A stretch of DNA of 64,000 nucleotides from Actinomycetota bacterium (GCA_030446465.1 JAUJNI010000003.1:379334-443333); one strand, 5' to 3'; shown: positions 17,628-27,529, counted from the stretch's first letter. Notes: generated from the sequence alone by a model not told the origin. Made by a program: numbers and translations.

Positions 17628-18903
17628 TAGTGATTCTCCTCACAGTCTTCGGCCCTAAGGGCGACGTCGGTACGTAGGTGCTTGCCTTCGAAGTTGATAA
17701 ATGACGCAGCCTCGTAGGCGCGCCGTCTCGCATCCTTGATGCCTTGTCCCAGGGCGCTAACGGTCAGGACCCTGCCCCCGCCAGTGACCAGCTCACCATC
17801 TTTAAGGGCCGTGCCCGCGGAAACCTCGACGCCCGCGAGGGCGGCAGCGCGCTCGACTCCTTGGATCGGAACACCGGTAGCGTGGGCGCCCGGATAGCCA
17901 CCCGAAGCAAGGACCACGGCGACACAGGCCTCAGACGCCCACTCGAGGCTCACTCCCGCAAGCTCACCGGTGGCACAAGCCATGCACACCTCGGCGAGGT
18001 CCGACCGGAGTCGAGGGATCAGAGCTTGCGTCTCCGGATCGCCGAAGCGGGCGTTGAACTCGACGACGCGGCCCCCGGCCCGTCAGCGCGAGCCCGGCAT
18101 AGAGGGCGCCCACGAACGGCGTTCCGGCCGCCGCGAGGGCGGCCACCGTTGGCTCTATCACTTCGGAAACGATGGCTTGGGCGAGCGGAGCGGGGCACGC
18201 GGGCACGGGACTGTAGGCGCCCATGCCCCCGGTGTTCGGGCCCCCATCATCGTCGAAGACGCGCTTGTAGTCCTGCGCCGCCTCGCATGCGAGGACGGTG
18301 CGCCCATCGGTGAACGCGATCAGGGAGACCTCCTGGCCCTCGAGGTACTCCTCCACGACCACGGTCGCACCCGATTGGCCGAAGCTTCGGCGCTCGATCC
18401 TGTCCTCTATCGCAGCCACGGCCGCCTCGCGATCGCCGGTTACCACGACTCCTTTTCCCGCGGCGAGGCCGTCCGCCTTGACGACGTAGGGGGGCCGAGC
18501 TCGTCCATGAACGCCACTGCCTTGTCGGTCGAGTCGAATGCGTCCCACCGCCCGGTCGGAATACCGGCCCGATCCATGAGCTGCTTCGAGTACGACTTGG
18601 AGGCTTCGATGCGTGCTGCCGCCGCGCTCGGGCCGAACACGGCTCGCCCATCCGCCCGCAAGGCATCCGCGACCCCGCGGCGAGCGGCGCTTCCGGCCCA
18701 ACGACGACGAGATCGGCACCACGCCGGCGGGCAAGGTCGACGACCGCAGCCGGTTTGCAAGGATCAATCGCAACCGTGTCGGCCAAGTGTTGGATCCCCG
18801 GGTTGCCGGGCGCAACGGTTAGCTCCTCAACCGAGGAACTACGGGCCAAGCCAGAGGTCAGCGCGCTCTCCCGGCCACCCGACCCAAGCAACAGAACACG
18901 CAT
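17627..18903 (-). pseudogene. purD: Phosphoribosylamine-glycine ligase (GARS), broken by three single-base frameshifts
   Basis: ATP-grasp enzyme for step 2 of purine synthesis. All family segments are present but in four pieces: MRVLLLGSGGRESAL...VVGPEAPLAAG; GVADALRADGRAVFGPSAAAA...; YVVKADGLAAGKGVVV...DDDGGPNTGGMGAYSP; and VVEFNARFGDPETQALIP to the TAA at 17627. The frame changes fall at the C4 run 18673-18676 (one base short), the G6 run 18489-18494 (one short) and the C5 run 18072-18076 (one too many). Correcting these would give one protein of about 425 residues. Since purA and purE beside it are intact and the gene is needed for purine synthesis, homopolymer assembly error is the likelier cause. 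Confidence 0.9.
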
Positions 18904-20193
18904 CTAAGCGCCGTCCGCTGCTCTGAAGCGAACGCTTTGCTCCCGGCTGGGGCCGACCGAAGCGAGCGTGATCGGGGCCGCCACCAGGTCTTCGATCATC
19001 TCGAGATAAGCACGCGCCTCTTTCGGCAAGTCCTCCAGCTCTCGAGCGCCTGCGAGATCGCCGGTCCACCCGGGCATCTCTTCGTAAATGGGACGGCACT
19101 TGTTGAAGATGGTCTGATGGGGCGGGAAGTCCTCGTAACGACTTCCCTCGTACTCGTATGCGACGCACACCTTGATGACGTCGAAGACAGAGAGGACGTC
19201 GAGCTTGGTAACAACTAACTCTGTAACGGTGTTGAGCCGCGCGGCATAACGAGCCGCAACTGCGTCGAACCAACCACAGCGGCGCGGACGACCTGTCGTG
19301 GTCCCATATTCCTTACCCGTCTCGAGCAGTATCTCGGCATCGGCGGGATCCGCCTCGGACGGGAACGGACCCGAACCAACGCGAGTGCAGTAGGCCTTGG
19401 TTACTCCGATGATCCGCTCGATGTCGCGAGGCCCTACGCCGGCGCCCGCACATGCTCCGCCTGCAAGGGGGTTCGAAGAAGTAACGAATGGATAGGTCCC
19501 GTGATCGAGATCGAGCATCGATGCTTGCGCTCCCTCGAAGAGCACCGTCTCCCCGTGATCGAGCGCGCGCTGGACGAGCAAGGCCGTGTCCGTGATATGC
19601 GGCTGCAGCCGTTCTCCGAACGAGAGGTATTCCTCTTGGAGAGCCGCCGGGTCGAACGGCAGCCGGCCGTAGACGCGTGTCAGCACGAGATTCTTTTCCT
19701 TGAGCACGACCTGTAGCTTGGTTGCGAAGATCTTTGGGTCAAGCAAGTCCTGAACCCTCAGGCCGATGCGCGCAGCCTTGTCTGCGTAAGCGGGTCCTAT
19801 GCCCCGCTTCGTCGTGCCGAGCCGGTTCTTTCCGAGCCACCTCTCGGTTACCCGGTCCAGCTCGAGGTGGTAGGGCATGATCAGGTGAGCGTTTCCGGAG
19901 AGCTTGAGTCTGGAGGTGTCGATTCCCCGGCCCTCCAGCGCGTCCATCTCTTCGATGAGGACCTGTGGGTTCACCACCACGCCGGGCCCCACAATGGGGG
20001 TGCAATGCGGGTAGAGGACGCCCGTGGGCACGAGGTGGAGCGCGTAACGCTCGCCGTCGACCACGATCGTGTGCCCCGCGTTGTTCCCACCCTGGTAGCG
20101 AACGACGACCTGTGTTTGCTCCGCGAGGAGGTCGGTGATCTTTCCCTTGCCCTCGTCCCCCCATTGAATCCCTATGAGAGCGACGCCGGGCAC
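18904..20193 (-). CDS. purA: Adenylosuccinate synthetase
   Basis: GTP-dependent ligase that joins IMP and aspartate, the first step toward AMP. The 429-residue protein has the P-loop-like GDEGKGK (residues 12-18), QGGNNAGHTIV, the LGTTKRGIGPAY motif, and GTTTGRPRRCGWFD in the C-terminal half, all typical. The GTG start at 20193 is 13 nt after the dodecin gene, and the stop directly abuts the purD start codon (TAG-ATG). Intact and full length. Confidence 0.97.
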   Translation of the reverse strand: MPGVALIGIQWGDEGKGKITDLLAEQTQVVVRYQGGNNAGHTIVVDGERYALHLVPTGVLYPHCTPIVGPGVVVNPQVLIEEMDALEGRGIDTSRLKLSGNAHLIMPYHLELDRVTERWLGKNRLGTTKRGIGPAYADKAARIGLRVQDLLDPKIFATKLQVVLKEKNLVLTRVYGRLPFDPAALQEEYLSFGERLQPHITDTALLVQRALDHGETVLFEGAQASMLDLDHGTYPFVTSSNPLAGGACAGAGVGPRDIERIIGVTKAYCTRVGSGPFPSEADPADAEILLETGKEYGTTTGRPRRCGWFDAVAARYAARLNTVTELVVTKLDVLSVFDVIKVCVAYEYEGSRYEDFPPHQTIFNKCRPIYEEMPGWTGDLAGARELEDLPKEARAYLEMIEDLVAAPITLASVGPSREQSVRFRAADGA

Positions 20194-20206
20194 TAGTGGC
20201 GGTTCA

Positions 20207-20410
20207 CTATCGCTCGATGCGGAACTTGATGCGGACGTGGGTCAAATACTCGGCGATCTTGCCGTCCGCCACGTTGCAGGAGGTGTCGAGCACGTCCATC
20301 CCGGTGATCCCTCGGATGGTTCTGGAGGCCTCGGCGAGAGCTTGCTCGGCCGCGTCCTTCCACGACTTGGCCGACACGCCCACGAGATCGATCGTTTTGA
20401 TCACCGCCAC
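20207..20410 (-). CDS. Dodecin (flavin-binding protein)
   Basis: A 67-residue dodecin, which assembles into a hollow dodecamer that stores flavin. Typical features are AVIKTIDLVGVSAKSWKDAA at the start, TIRGITGMDVL and the terminal strand YLTHVRIKFRIER. The GTG start at 20410 has an AGAAGGTGG ribosome site; the in-frame extension to 20443 is unlikely. It lies immediately upstream of purA and may share its transcript. Confidence 0.9.
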   Translation of the reverse strand: MAVIKTIDLVGVSAKSWKDAAEQALAEASRTIRGITGMDVLDTSCNVADGKIAEYLTHVRIKFRIER

Positions 20411-20483
20411 AAGCCACCTTCTTTCCGCAAAGCTTCGAGGCATTGCCGTTTCTTGCAGCCGTTCTAACTATCCCACCGGGAGC

Positions 20484-21146
20484 CTATCGAGGGGATGTTA
20501 AGACAACACTGTTTACCGCCTTGTCGTGCCAGGCCTGCTTCTGCGGATCCCATAAGGGCCACAAGTAGTTGACGGGCAGCAGATAGACGATAAGTAACAA
20601 GAGACTGCTGACCAGCGATCGCACGTAAGCCCGCCCAAAGCCGATCGTCGCTCCCGTGTCTTTGTCACACACTCGAATCCTCAAGAGCCTCTTTCCGAGG
20701 GTCGCTCCCGAGGTCGCATGGAACGTCACGAAGTAAGCCGGGATTACAAACAGATAAAGAACCACAACCACGGCCGCGACCGTCTCTGGTGAGCCTCCTG
20801 AGGTGGAGGTGATCACCTTGGTGATGCCCAGGACCACGCCACTCGCGATCCCGACCATCACCGCATCGACAAGCCACGCAAGCAGCCGCTGCCACCACCT
20901 CGCCAAGGGGGGCAACACCCGCCCCTCCGGCAATAGGTACGCCGAGCGCGGTGTGGGTTGGACGTACGGAGTCTGGGAGCCGGGCGGCGCGGCGTACCCC
21001 TGGGCCTCGACCTCCTGGGTCGGGGCGTCGGAAGGGGGTGGCGCCGGATTCACCTCCCAGCGACTGCGCTCGGGGCTCCACTTCCACCAGCCACCATCCG
21101 GACGCTGGTGCCACCACTGGCCAGCTTGATAAATCGGTCCGGTCAT
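20484..21146 (-). CDS. RDD-family membrane protein
   Basis: A 220-residue protein. The cytoplasmic N-terminus (1-75) is rich in Trp and Pro (QAGQWWHQRPDGGWWKWSPERSRWE), a DUF2510-like aromatic patch. The RDD domain follows: RLLAWLVDAVMVGIASGVV (first helix with the Arg/Asp), a second helix near 120-140, SGATLGKRLLRIRVCD, and a third helix near 180-200, ending with WHDKAVNSVVL. Function of RDD proteins varies; some are transporters. A GGAGGAAGGG ribosome site precedes the ATG. Confidence 0.85.
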   Translation of the reverse strand: MTGPIYQAGQWWHQRPDGGWWKWSPERSRWEVNPAPPPSDAPTQEVEAQGYAAPPGSQTPYVQPTPRSAYLLPEGRVLPPLARWWQRLLAWLVDAVMVGIASGVVLGITKVITSTSGGSPETVAAVVVVLYLFVIPAYFVTFHATSGATLGKRLLRIRVCDKDTGATIGFGRAYVRSLVSSLLLLIVYLLPVNYLWPLWDPQKQAWHDKAVNSVVLTSPR

Positions 21147-21478
21147 CGAACCCTTCCTCCAGAGCTTCTTGCTCAGGGGCCAGACTTGCTACGGACGACC
21201 GAGTGGCTTGGGAAAGGGACCCAAACCCCTGGCATCGTTGCCTTGCTTTCTCTATATTCCGCTAAGACCTCGCTTTGATGATCGCCGTAGTGCGACGGCG
21301 AGGGCGGCTGGAGGTGTCCGCGCATGGATCTGAGCCGGCTTTCCATGGGGGAGAAGCTGTCCACGCCGCCTCCCGCGTAATTTTTGAATGCTAAGGACCG
21401 CCGCCAACTCCGGCCGCGGTCCTTGGTTCAGCAGGGTGAGGGATGATGACGCGCGTCGCGGGTGGAACGAGGTGAGCA
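21147..21478. other. Non-coding stretch of about 330 nt between divergent genes
   Basis: No convincing gene was found on either strand. It must hold the promoters of the RDD gene (minus) and the zinc-ribbon gene (plus). The only clear structure is the hairpin at 21393-21424. A G-rich segment near 21340-21360 brought to mind riboswitch-like leaders, but I could not match it to any class. Confidence 0.5.
21393..21424. repeat. Strong hairpin: 9-bp perfect inverted repeat
   Basis: AAGGACCGC (21393-21401) pairs with GCGGTCCTT (21416-21424) around a 14-nt loop. No T tract follows on either strand. It is about 55 nt before the start of the gene at 21479, so it may sit in that gene's 5' leader. Confidence 0.55.
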
Positions 21479-22333
21479 ATGCCTGAGCTCGATACAGATC
21501 TCTTTCAGTGGGTGACCCTGGCCTTGCTGGGTCTAACCCTGCTCGTCCTTCTGCTTGCGCTTCTGACTCTGGGGCGGATCAGGAGAGCCGTTGAGCGCAG
21601 CGTCGCGGTAACGGAGTCGTGGGGGGACCGGGCCAACGCCAGCCCCCAACCCACGCGGCAAGAGCCGGCCCCCGAGGAGCCCTCCCACCAAGAAGACCGG
21701 CGAACCGAGTCGGAGGAGACGGCGACGAGCCCGGCCGTCCGAATCGAGCGGATCCAGGCATCGGAGGTGACACCGGGCCCCACGCGGCATGAAGCAGAGC
21801 GAGCCGCCTCGACGCGTCCCGCGGAAGGGGAACGCTCAGACTCCCCGGAAGGGGTCCTGGACACCGGCGCCTATCTGAGGGCACAGAGCTCGAGGCAGGC
21901 AGCCGCCGAGCAAGCCGCCCCCGCGACCGGTCAGGTGCCTCGAGCTCAAGAAGCTGCGGCTGAGACCCGTGAGCAAGCCGCCATCCCGCACCAGGAGGAG
22001 CCCGAGGAGCAGCCCTTCGAGCGAGAGGGCAGGTGGTGGTTCAGGCGCGATGGCGAGTTGCTGGTCTACGACGAGCGGACCGGCCAATGGGGGCCGGCCT
22101 CCGAGCACCATGCGGCCCCGACCGTCGTCTCCCCAGCCGGAACCCAAGGGCCCTCCGTCTCTCACCAGGAGGCCGACGTGACCACGGCGATCCCTGTTCA
22201 GAGGCCCGCGACCTCGAGCGAGGAGCAACCGGCCGGCGCAAGCACCTTCTGGAAGTGTCAGTCCTGCGGGGCGATCAACGCAGGCGAGGCGAGCTCCTGC
22301 CGCATGTGCTTTACGCCGAAGGGTCTCGGGTAG
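21479..22333 (+). CDS. Membrane-anchored protein with C-terminal RanBP2-type zinc finger
   Basis: A 284-residue protein. One N-terminal helix (about 10-31, FQWVTLALLGLTLLVLLLAL) anchors it. A long Glu/Pro/Ala-rich disordered region (45-175) follows, then an aromatic patch GRWWFRRDGELLVYDERTGQW (about 183-203), and finally a RanBP2-like zinc finger FWKCQSCGAINAGEASSCRM..C with the CxxC-x10-CxxC pattern. These modules suggest a scaffold that binds a partner protein or RNA. GAGGTGA precedes the ATG. No homologue with known function comes to mind. Confidence 0.65.
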   Translation: MPELDTDLFQWVTLALLGLTLLVLLLALLTLGRIRRAVERSVAVTESWGDRANASPQPTRQEPAPEEPSHQEDRRTESEETATSPAVRIERIQASEVTPGPTRHEAERAASTRPAEGERSDSPEGVLDTGAYLRAQSSRQAAAEQAAPATGQVPRAQEAAAETREQAAIPHQEEPEEQPFEREGRWWFRRDGELLVYDERTGQWGPASEHHAAPTVVSPAGTQGPSVSHQEADVTTAIPVQRPATSSEEQPAGASTFWKCQSCGAINAGEASSCRMCFTPKGLG

Positions 22334-22691
22334 CTTCGGGCGCCGATTGTTCTTCGGCAGGCTCGTCCCCGTGACCCGCTAGAGACCTGATCAGACGACT
22401 TCCCGGCAGACGGGGATCCCGCCCGATCGCGGCCACGAACAGCAGGCCCATCCACAGCAGCAGTCCCAGCGCAAAGGCGATCCGAGTGCCAAGCGGCCCG
22501 ATTGCCGAACCCAGATAGATGGCGGCCGGCCAGGCGGCGCCGAACAGCACCGATTGGAGCCCATGCCAGCGAAGCCGTGAAGTGGATGCCAGCCCATAGG
22601 CAATGAGCCCCGAGATAGGAGGGAAGAGGTAAGCGAGCGCGGCCACGATGGCGAGCCTATGCGGGGATCGATGAGCCGGCAGGCGCGTCAC
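22311..22691 (-). CDS. Small integral membrane protein
   Basis: About 126 residues with three or four hydrophobic segments (starting [22 protein letters not shown], then [19 protein letters not shown] and [20 protein letters not shown]). It resembles short DUF4870-type membrane proteins in pattern. A GTG start at 22691 is proposed; an ATG at 22733 would place this gene's start directly opposite that of the YyaL gene (22732), which is unlikely. The 3' end overlaps the neighbouring plus-strand gene by 23 nt. Function unknown. Confidence 0.55.
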   Translation of the reverse strand: MTRLPAHRSPHRLAIVAALAYLFPPISGLIAYGLASTSRLRWHGLQSVLFGAAWPAAIYLGSAIGPLGTRIAFALGLLLWMGLLFVAAIGRDPRLPGSRLIRSLAGHGDEPAEEQSAPEATRDPSA

Positions 22692-22731
22692 AGTGGTCGG
22701 GCTGGTGCCGCAAACAAAGGAAGATGGGGTC

Positions 22732-24741
22732 ATGGCAAACCGTCTGGCGCAGGAAACGAGCCCCTACCTGCTGCAGCACAAAGACAATCCGGTCGACTGG
22801 CACCCGTGGGACGAGGAGGCTTTCGCGGAAGCCCGTCGGCGGGGCGTTCCCGTCCTGTTGTCCGTGGGCTACGCGGCGTGTCACTGGTGTCACGTGATGG
22901 AGCACGAGTCGTTCGAGGACCCGGTGGTCGCCCGGGTCATGAACGACCACTTCGTTTGCGTGAAGGTCGATCGTGAGGAACGCCCGGACATCGATTCCGT
23001 CTACATGGATGCGGTGCAGGCAATGACGGGACAGGGTGGGTGGCCGATGACCGTCTTTCTCACGCCGGAGGGAGTCCCCTTCTACGGCGGCACCTATTTC
23101 CCCAAGGAGGACCGCCACGGGCTTCCGTCGTTCACCCGCCTATTGGAGGCCATCACCGAGGCGTGGAACGAGCGCAGGCACGAGATCGAAGCGCAGGGCA
23201 AGCAGCTGGTGCAGCACATCGGCTCCACCAGTCGCCTGAAGCCATCGACCGAGCTGATTACGAAAGGCTTGCTGGCCGACGCGCTCCGGGGCCTGAAGGG
23301 GTCGTTCGATTCACACTACGGAGGCTTCGGCGGGGCGCCGAAGTTTCCGCAGCCGATGACTCTCGAGCTGCTCCTGCGACTGGGCAACAAGGGGCACGAC
23401 GAGGCCTACGCCATGGCGTTTAGAACGCTGGATGCGATGGCGGCCGGCGGGATATTCGATCAACTCAAGGGCGGTTTCGCGCGGTACTCCGTTGATCGCC
23501 ACTGGCTCGTGCCGCATTTCGAGAAGATGCTGTACGACAACGGGCAGCTGCTCCGCTTGTACGCCCGCGCCTACCTCGTCTCGAACAATCCTCGCTATAG
23601 GTCCGTGGCGGAGATGACTGCGGAATGGATGCTCGATGAGATGCGGGATCCCGGCGGGGGTTTTTGGTCCTCGCTCGACGCCGACTCGGAGGGCGAAGAG
23701 GGCAAGTTCTACGTTTGGTCGTTGGACGAGGTGGAGGAAGCAACGGGCCAAGACGCCTCGGCCGCCATCGCTCACTGGGGCTTCACCAGAACCGGCAACT
23801 TCGAGGGCAAGAACATCCCGGTTTACGCCCAGGAGCCCGACTCCGCGGAGGCGATAGAGCGCGCCCGCCGAGCCCTGCTCGACCGGCGCGCCGAGCGAGT
23901 TCGTCCCGGCACGGACACCAAGGTCCTCACGTCCTGGAACGGTCTCGCGGCGGCGGGGCTCGCCACGGCCGGCGCAGCATTGGGAAGACAGGAGTGGATC
24001 GACGCGGCCGCCGAGTCCATGACCTTCATCCTCGAGACACTCCGGGTAGACGGCCGCCTCATGCGCTCCTACCGCCTACGGGACTCGGGCGAAGGCTCGG
24101 TCAACCACCTCGGCTGCTCCGACGATTACGCCTTCGTCCTGGAAGCGTGCCTAAGTCTCTACGAGGCGACCTTCGATGTCGGGTGGCTCGACGAAGGGCG
24201 GTGGGCTGCGGACGAGGCGATCCGGTTGTTCCTCGACCCCGTTGCGGGGGGGTTCTACACGACGGGCAGCGACGCAGAAGCTCTCGTCGTCCGGCCCAAA
24301 GACCTGTTCGACAACGCAATCCCTTCGGCCAACTCGGTGATGGCACTCGAGTTGCAGAGGCTGGCGCTGTTCACCGGAGATAGCAACTACGAAAGCCACG
24401 CAGTGAAGGCCATGCGACTCGTGGCAGATCCGGCGGGACGATCTCCCACCGGGTTTGGTCATCTTCTATCCGCAATCGACTTCTACACCTCTGAGCCTCT
24501 CGAAGTAGTCCTGGTCGGAGAAACCATCGCTCCCCTTGCGGACGCGGTCCGCAGGGCGTTCATCCCCAACAAGATCCTGATCGGCTCCAGGGACGCCGGC
24601 CCGGAGGACATCCGACGCATCCCCCTACTCGAGGGGCGGGCACCGGCGAACGGAGCGAGTACTGCTTACGTTTGCAGATTCGGGAGCTGCAAGCTTCCGG
24701 TAACGACCCCGGAGGCTCTGCTCGACCAACTGACCGGCTAG
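22732..24741 (+). CDS. Thioredoxin-domain protein, YyaL/DUF255 family
   Basis: A 669-residue protein of the YyaL (spermatogenesis-associated protein 20-like) family. The N-terminus [21 protein letters not shown] is almost invariant in this family. The thioredoxin-fold motif is CHWC (residues 50-53), and the remainder forms an (alpha/alpha)6 barrel like N-acylglucosamine 2-epimerases, with [15 protein letters not shown]. The biochemical role is not established. AAGGAAG lies upstream of the ATG at 22732. The next gene follows after 2 nt. Confidence 0.92.
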   Translation: MANRLAQETSPYLLQHKDNPVDWHPWDEEAFAEARRRGVPVLLSVGYAACHWCHVMEHESFEDPVVARVMNDHFVCVKVDREERPDIDSVYMDAVQAMTGQGGWPMTVFLTPEGVPFYGGTYFPKEDRHGLPSFTRLLEAITEAWNERRHEIEAQGKQLVQHIGSTSRLKPSTELITKGLLADALRGLKGSFDSHYGGFGGAPKFPQPMTLELLLRLGNKGHDEAYAMAFRTLDAMAAGGIFDQLKGGFARYSVDRHWLVPHFEKMLYDNGQLLRLYARAYLVSNNPRYRSVAEMTAEWMLDEMRDPGGGFWSSLDADSEGEEGKFYVWSLDEVEEATGQDASAAIAHWGFTRTGNFEGKNIPVYAQEPDSAEAIERARRALLDRRAERVRPGTDTKVLTSWNGLAAAGLATAGAALGRQEWIDAAAESMTFILETLRVDGRLMRSYRLRDSGEGSVNHLGCSDDYAFVLEACLSLYEATFDVGWLDEGRWAADEAIRLFLDPVAGGFYTTGSDAEALVVRPKDLFDNAIPSANSVMALELQRLALFTGDSNYESHAVKAMRLVADPAGRSPTGFGHLLSAIDFYTSEPLEVVLVGETIAPLADAVRRAFIPNKILIGSRDAGPEDIRRIPLLEGRAPANGASTAYVCRFGSCKLPVTTPEALLDQLTG

Positions 24742-24743
24742 TC

Positions 24744-25172
24744 ATGGATGACTTGCGCGTCGACCGCTCGGTGACCATCCCGGCGAACGAGCTGGAGCTC
24801 AAGTTCACGACGTCGTCCGGCCCGGGGGGGCAGCACGCGAACCGGTCGTCCACGCGCGTGGAGGTCAGCTGGAACGTCTTGGCTTCTAGCGCGTTGTCAC
24901 CCCGCCAGAAGGAGCGCGTCGCAGGTGTGCTGCGACATCGCCTCACCGGTGCCGGCGTCTTGAAGCTGGCAAGCGACACCCACAGGTCGCAGATGCTCAA
25001 TCGGAAAGAAGTCCTCGACCGGCTCGCGCGGCTGGTGGCCGAAGCGCTTCGGCCGAAGAGGCGACGGGTTCACACGGTGCCGTCCGAAGGAGCGAGGGCC
25101 GAGCGTGTGCGGGTCAAGCGACACAGAAGCCAGCTGAAGAGGCTTCGGCAGGCGCCACGAGGAGAGGAGTAG
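24744..25172 (+). CDS. arfB: Alternative ribosome-rescue factor ArfB (YaeJ), peptidyl-tRNA hydrolase
   Basis: A 142-residue release-factor-like protein. The catalytic GGQ (residues 28-30) sits in FTTSSGPGGQHANRSSTRVEV, which hydrolyses peptidyl-tRNA on stalled ribosomes. A basic C-terminal tail (RVRVKRHRSQLKRLRQ) that enters the empty mRNA channel is present. It lacks the codon-recognition domains of RF1/RF2. The ATG at 24744 lies 2 nt after the YyaL stop. Confidence 0.92.
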   Translation: MDDLRVDRSVTIPANELELKFTTSSGPGGQHANRSSTRVEVSWNVLASSALSPRQKERVAGVLRHRLTGAGVLKLASDTHRSQMLNRKEVLDRLARLVAEALRPKRRRVHTVPSEGARAERVRVKRHRSQLKRLRQAPRGEE

Positions 25173-25206
25173 AGCCAAAGCGCGCTCACTGCCGGGCAGC
25201 TGCCCC

Positions 25207-26097
25207 TCAACAACGTGCTACCAGACGGGCCGCGTGAATGTGGTCCTCATAGAAACGACCCTCGGCATCGAAGCTCCACGCCAGCGCATGCCCGAGCCCC
25301 CATCCCCGAGCCCGCTCTCGGTCGATCCCCAGGCGAGCACAGAGATAGTCCAACCGTCCACGAACGATCTCCTGGGAGTCGGGGCCCTTCTGTAGCAGAT
25401 CGCGTCGATCCCGCAGAAAGGAAGCCAGGTCAAAGGCACGCTCACCAACGAGGGGCTTCGGATCAATGGCGACCCACTCGGCGCCACGCCTGAGGACGTT
25501 GCCCCCGTGAAGATCTTGATGCAACACGACACTGTCCCCGGGCGGTGCACCAACCGTCTGCATAAACGCTACGGCCTCCTCGAGAAGCTCGAGCTCGAAG
25601 GGAGCGCCGGCTTTGGTCCATGCCGCTGTCAGGTGGTCGCACCACACCGCAGCCGCCCGGTGCAGCGGTTGGAATGGCGCATCCGGGGAGGCATCTGCCG
25701 TCCACAGCCGCTCGAACACACCGGCGATCTCCCTGGTGGCCTCCTGCTCCGGCACACTCCACAGCAGCCTTCCGGGCCTGCAGCGCTCGAGAAGCAAAGC
25801 CTGCTTATCCACGTCCTCGTCGAGAAGCCTCACGGCGCCGCGACCGTCCCACTGTCTCAGAGCAGCCGGTTCGTGTTCCGATTCCGTCGAAGGGAAGCTC
25901 ACCTTGAGAACAACTTCCAGACCGGAACTCGTGACTGCGGCGGCGACGTAGGAGACCTCTCCTCGAAACGGCGGCTCCAGATTCAGTTCCCAAGCTAGGG
26001 CACATTCCTCTACAAGCCCCGGCAGTCGCGCGAGCCACTCGGCTCCTCCGGGCTCGTCCCGCAGCCATTGGAGCCATTCGGGAACGTGGGGTCTCAA
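25207..26097 (-). CDS. Aminoglycoside phosphotransferase-family kinase (streptomycin 6-kinase-like)
   Basis: A 296-residue APH-fold kinase. The catalytic loop is LHQDLHGGNVLRRG with the Brenner-type HxDxxxxN, followed by the metal-binding IDPKP; LKVSFPSTESEHEPAAL holds the nucleotide-binding Lys and Glu. The pattern VGERAFDLASFLRDRRD is typical of the APH(6)/hydroxyurea phosphotransferase group. The true substrate is unknown and resistance should not be assumed. A TTG start at 26097 is suggested, overlapping the glycosyltransferase stop as TTGA; an upstream start at 26154 is possible. Confidence 0.78.
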   Translation of the reverse strand: MRPHVPEWLQWLRDEPGGAEWLARLPGLVEECALAWELNLEPPFRGEVSYVAAAVTSSGLEVVLKVSFPSTESEHEPAALRQWDGRGAVRLLDEDVDKQALLLERCRPGRLLWSVPEQEATREIAGVFERLWTADASPDAPFQPLHRAAAVWCDHLTAAWTKAGAPFELELLEEAVAFMQTVGAPPGDSVVLHQDLHGGNVLRRGAEWVAIDPKPLVGERAFDLASFLRDRRDLLQKGPDSQEIVRGRLDYLCARLGIDRERARGWGLGHALAWSFDAEGRFYEDHIHAARLVARC

Positions 26098-27482
26098 GGT
26101 CGGCGTTGCACCGCGACTTCGAGGAGCCGTTGGGCGACGTGCTCCCACGACCACCGCTCACGAGCCAGGGCAGCGGCTTTCTTGCCCAGCTCCTGCCTCG
26201 TTTCGTGCGGCAAGGAGAGCACTGCATCGATGCAACGGGCGATCCCCTCTACTGCATCTTCAGGATCGAACGTCAGGAGCCCCGGCACTGCCAGAGCTTG
26301 CTCGACGGCTGTACCCACCTCTCCGATCCCGGAGTGGCGGGGCACTATCGGCAGCACCCCGGAGGCCGCTGCTTCGGCCGCCACCATTCCGAAAGCCTCC
26401 GGCACTACGGATGGGACCACCAGGACGTCGAAGCTGGGAAGGAGCTGCGACAAGGGACCATGTTCGAGACGCCCCCTCCAGTCCAACTGGACGTCTGCAA
26501 CTCTGCGGAAGTACGCATCGTCCATTCGTCCTGAATCCACGAAGGCAAGCAGCTGTTCCAGCGGATCTCCATCCCCCCGGTCTGCTATCGATTTCACGAG
26601 TCCGAGGTCTTTGGTCCGCAGCGTGCTCCACAACTCGTGCAAGCCCCGCTCGAAGCCTCCGTAACCGACGATGACCGTCTCGAGTTGGGAAATGCCGGTA
26701 AGGCCGAGCGCCGCCAGGAGGTGATGAACTCCCTTGGATGCGATGAGCTTTCCGACGTATCCAACCGTTGGCGGCACCGAGCGGTCTTTGCGTCGGGGAC
26801 TGAAGATATCGACGTCACAACCCGGGTTGACGACTACGGCGCGCTGCTCCCACCCGGGGACGACTGAGCTCGCTTCTCTGATCATGTACTCGCTGCCGCC
26901 TGTGACGACGCGGGCGCCGTTGAGACCCTCGCTCGCAAAGTGTTTGTAGCGATCCTGCTTCTTCACCGCGTACTCGAGCGCGCTGCCGTGAAGCTTGGCA
27001 ACGTAGGAGGTCTCCGTCCTGCGGCAGGCCAAGAGAGCGATGTAAGGACCCATGACCTCATGGCCGGTGATGATGACGTCGGGACGATGCTCCTCTATAG
27101 CAGTCACCAGAGCCCTGATGTTGGATGAGGTGTAATGCTCGAGCTCTTGGTCGCTCAGATCCACGAACAGCTTGGCCGTGAAGCCCTCGTAATGGTCGTA
27201 GACGTAAACGGGCAACACATCACCGATGTGAGGTCTAAGCAGCCGAACCCGTCCCTTATCGCTTGGAGCGGTCGTGGTGGCGGTCTCGAATCGATTGTTG
27301 TCTGGGGAGAAATCACCGTGCTCGTCGACGAAGGCCAGGCCCTGCCCGTTGCGGTCCTGGCACATGAGCAAGACGTCGTGTCCCGAGCGTCTCCATATCC
27401 GAACGATGTTGGCGGTGTAGAGATTCGAGCCGGACCCCGACAAGAGATAGCCGTGCCACAAAAGAATCCTCACCTGCGGCAT
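26094..27482 (-). CDS. Glycosyltransferase family 4 (GT-B fold)
   Basis: A 462-residue glycosyltransferase. The N-terminal lobe has a glycine-rich start (LLSGSGSNLYTANIVRIWRRSG); the C-terminal lobe shows VGYVGKLIASKGVHHLLAAL and VVPSVVPEAFGMVAAEAAASG, the EX7E-type region of GT4 enzymes. Probably a cytoplasmic retaining transferase for a glycolipid or polysaccharide; donor and acceptor cannot be read. GGAGG lies directly before the ATG. Downstream the APH-family kinase overlaps by 4 nt. Confidence 0.85.
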   Translation of the reverse strand: MPQVRILLWHGYLLSGSGSNLYTANIVRIWRRSGHDVLLMCQDRNGQGLAFVDEHGDFSPDNNRFETATTTAPSDKGRVRLLRPHIGDVLPVYVYDHYEGFTAKLFVDLSDQELEHYTSSNIRALVTAIEEHRPDVIITGHEVMGPYIALLACRRTETSYVAKLHGSALEYAVKKQDRYKHFASEGLNGARVVTGGSEYMIREASSVVPGWEQRAVVVNPGCDVDIFSPRRKDRSVPPTVGYVGKLIASKGVHHLLAALGLTGISQLETVIVGYGGFERGLHELWSTLRTKDLGLVKSIADRGDGDPLEQLLAFVDSGRMDDAYFRRVADVQLDWRGRLEHGPLSQLLPSFDVLVVPSVVPEAFGMVAAEAAASGVLPIVPRHSGIGEVGTAVEQALAVPGLLTFDPEDAVEGIARCIDAVLSLPHETRQELGKKAAALARERWSWEHVAQRLLEVAVQRRP

Positions 27483-27517
27483 CCTCCAACTAAAGCCCGC
27501 CGTTTAAAAGCGGGGCC

Positions 27518-27523
27518 TAAAAT
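27518..27523 (+). promoter_or_regulatory. -10 box (TAAAAT), probable leaderless promoter
   Basis: TAAAAT ends 6 nt before the GTG at 27530, and no Shine-Dalgarno is present. A GC-rich hairpin-like sequence lies just upstream (27493-27516) between the divergent genes. Confidence 0.5.
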
Positions 27524-27529
27524 CCATCG

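Noticed and set aside
21300-21375. Possible c-di-AMP (ydaO-type) or other riboswitch before the zinc-finger gene
   Set aside because: The G-rich stretches do not follow the order of conserved blocks that I know, so no class can be supported.
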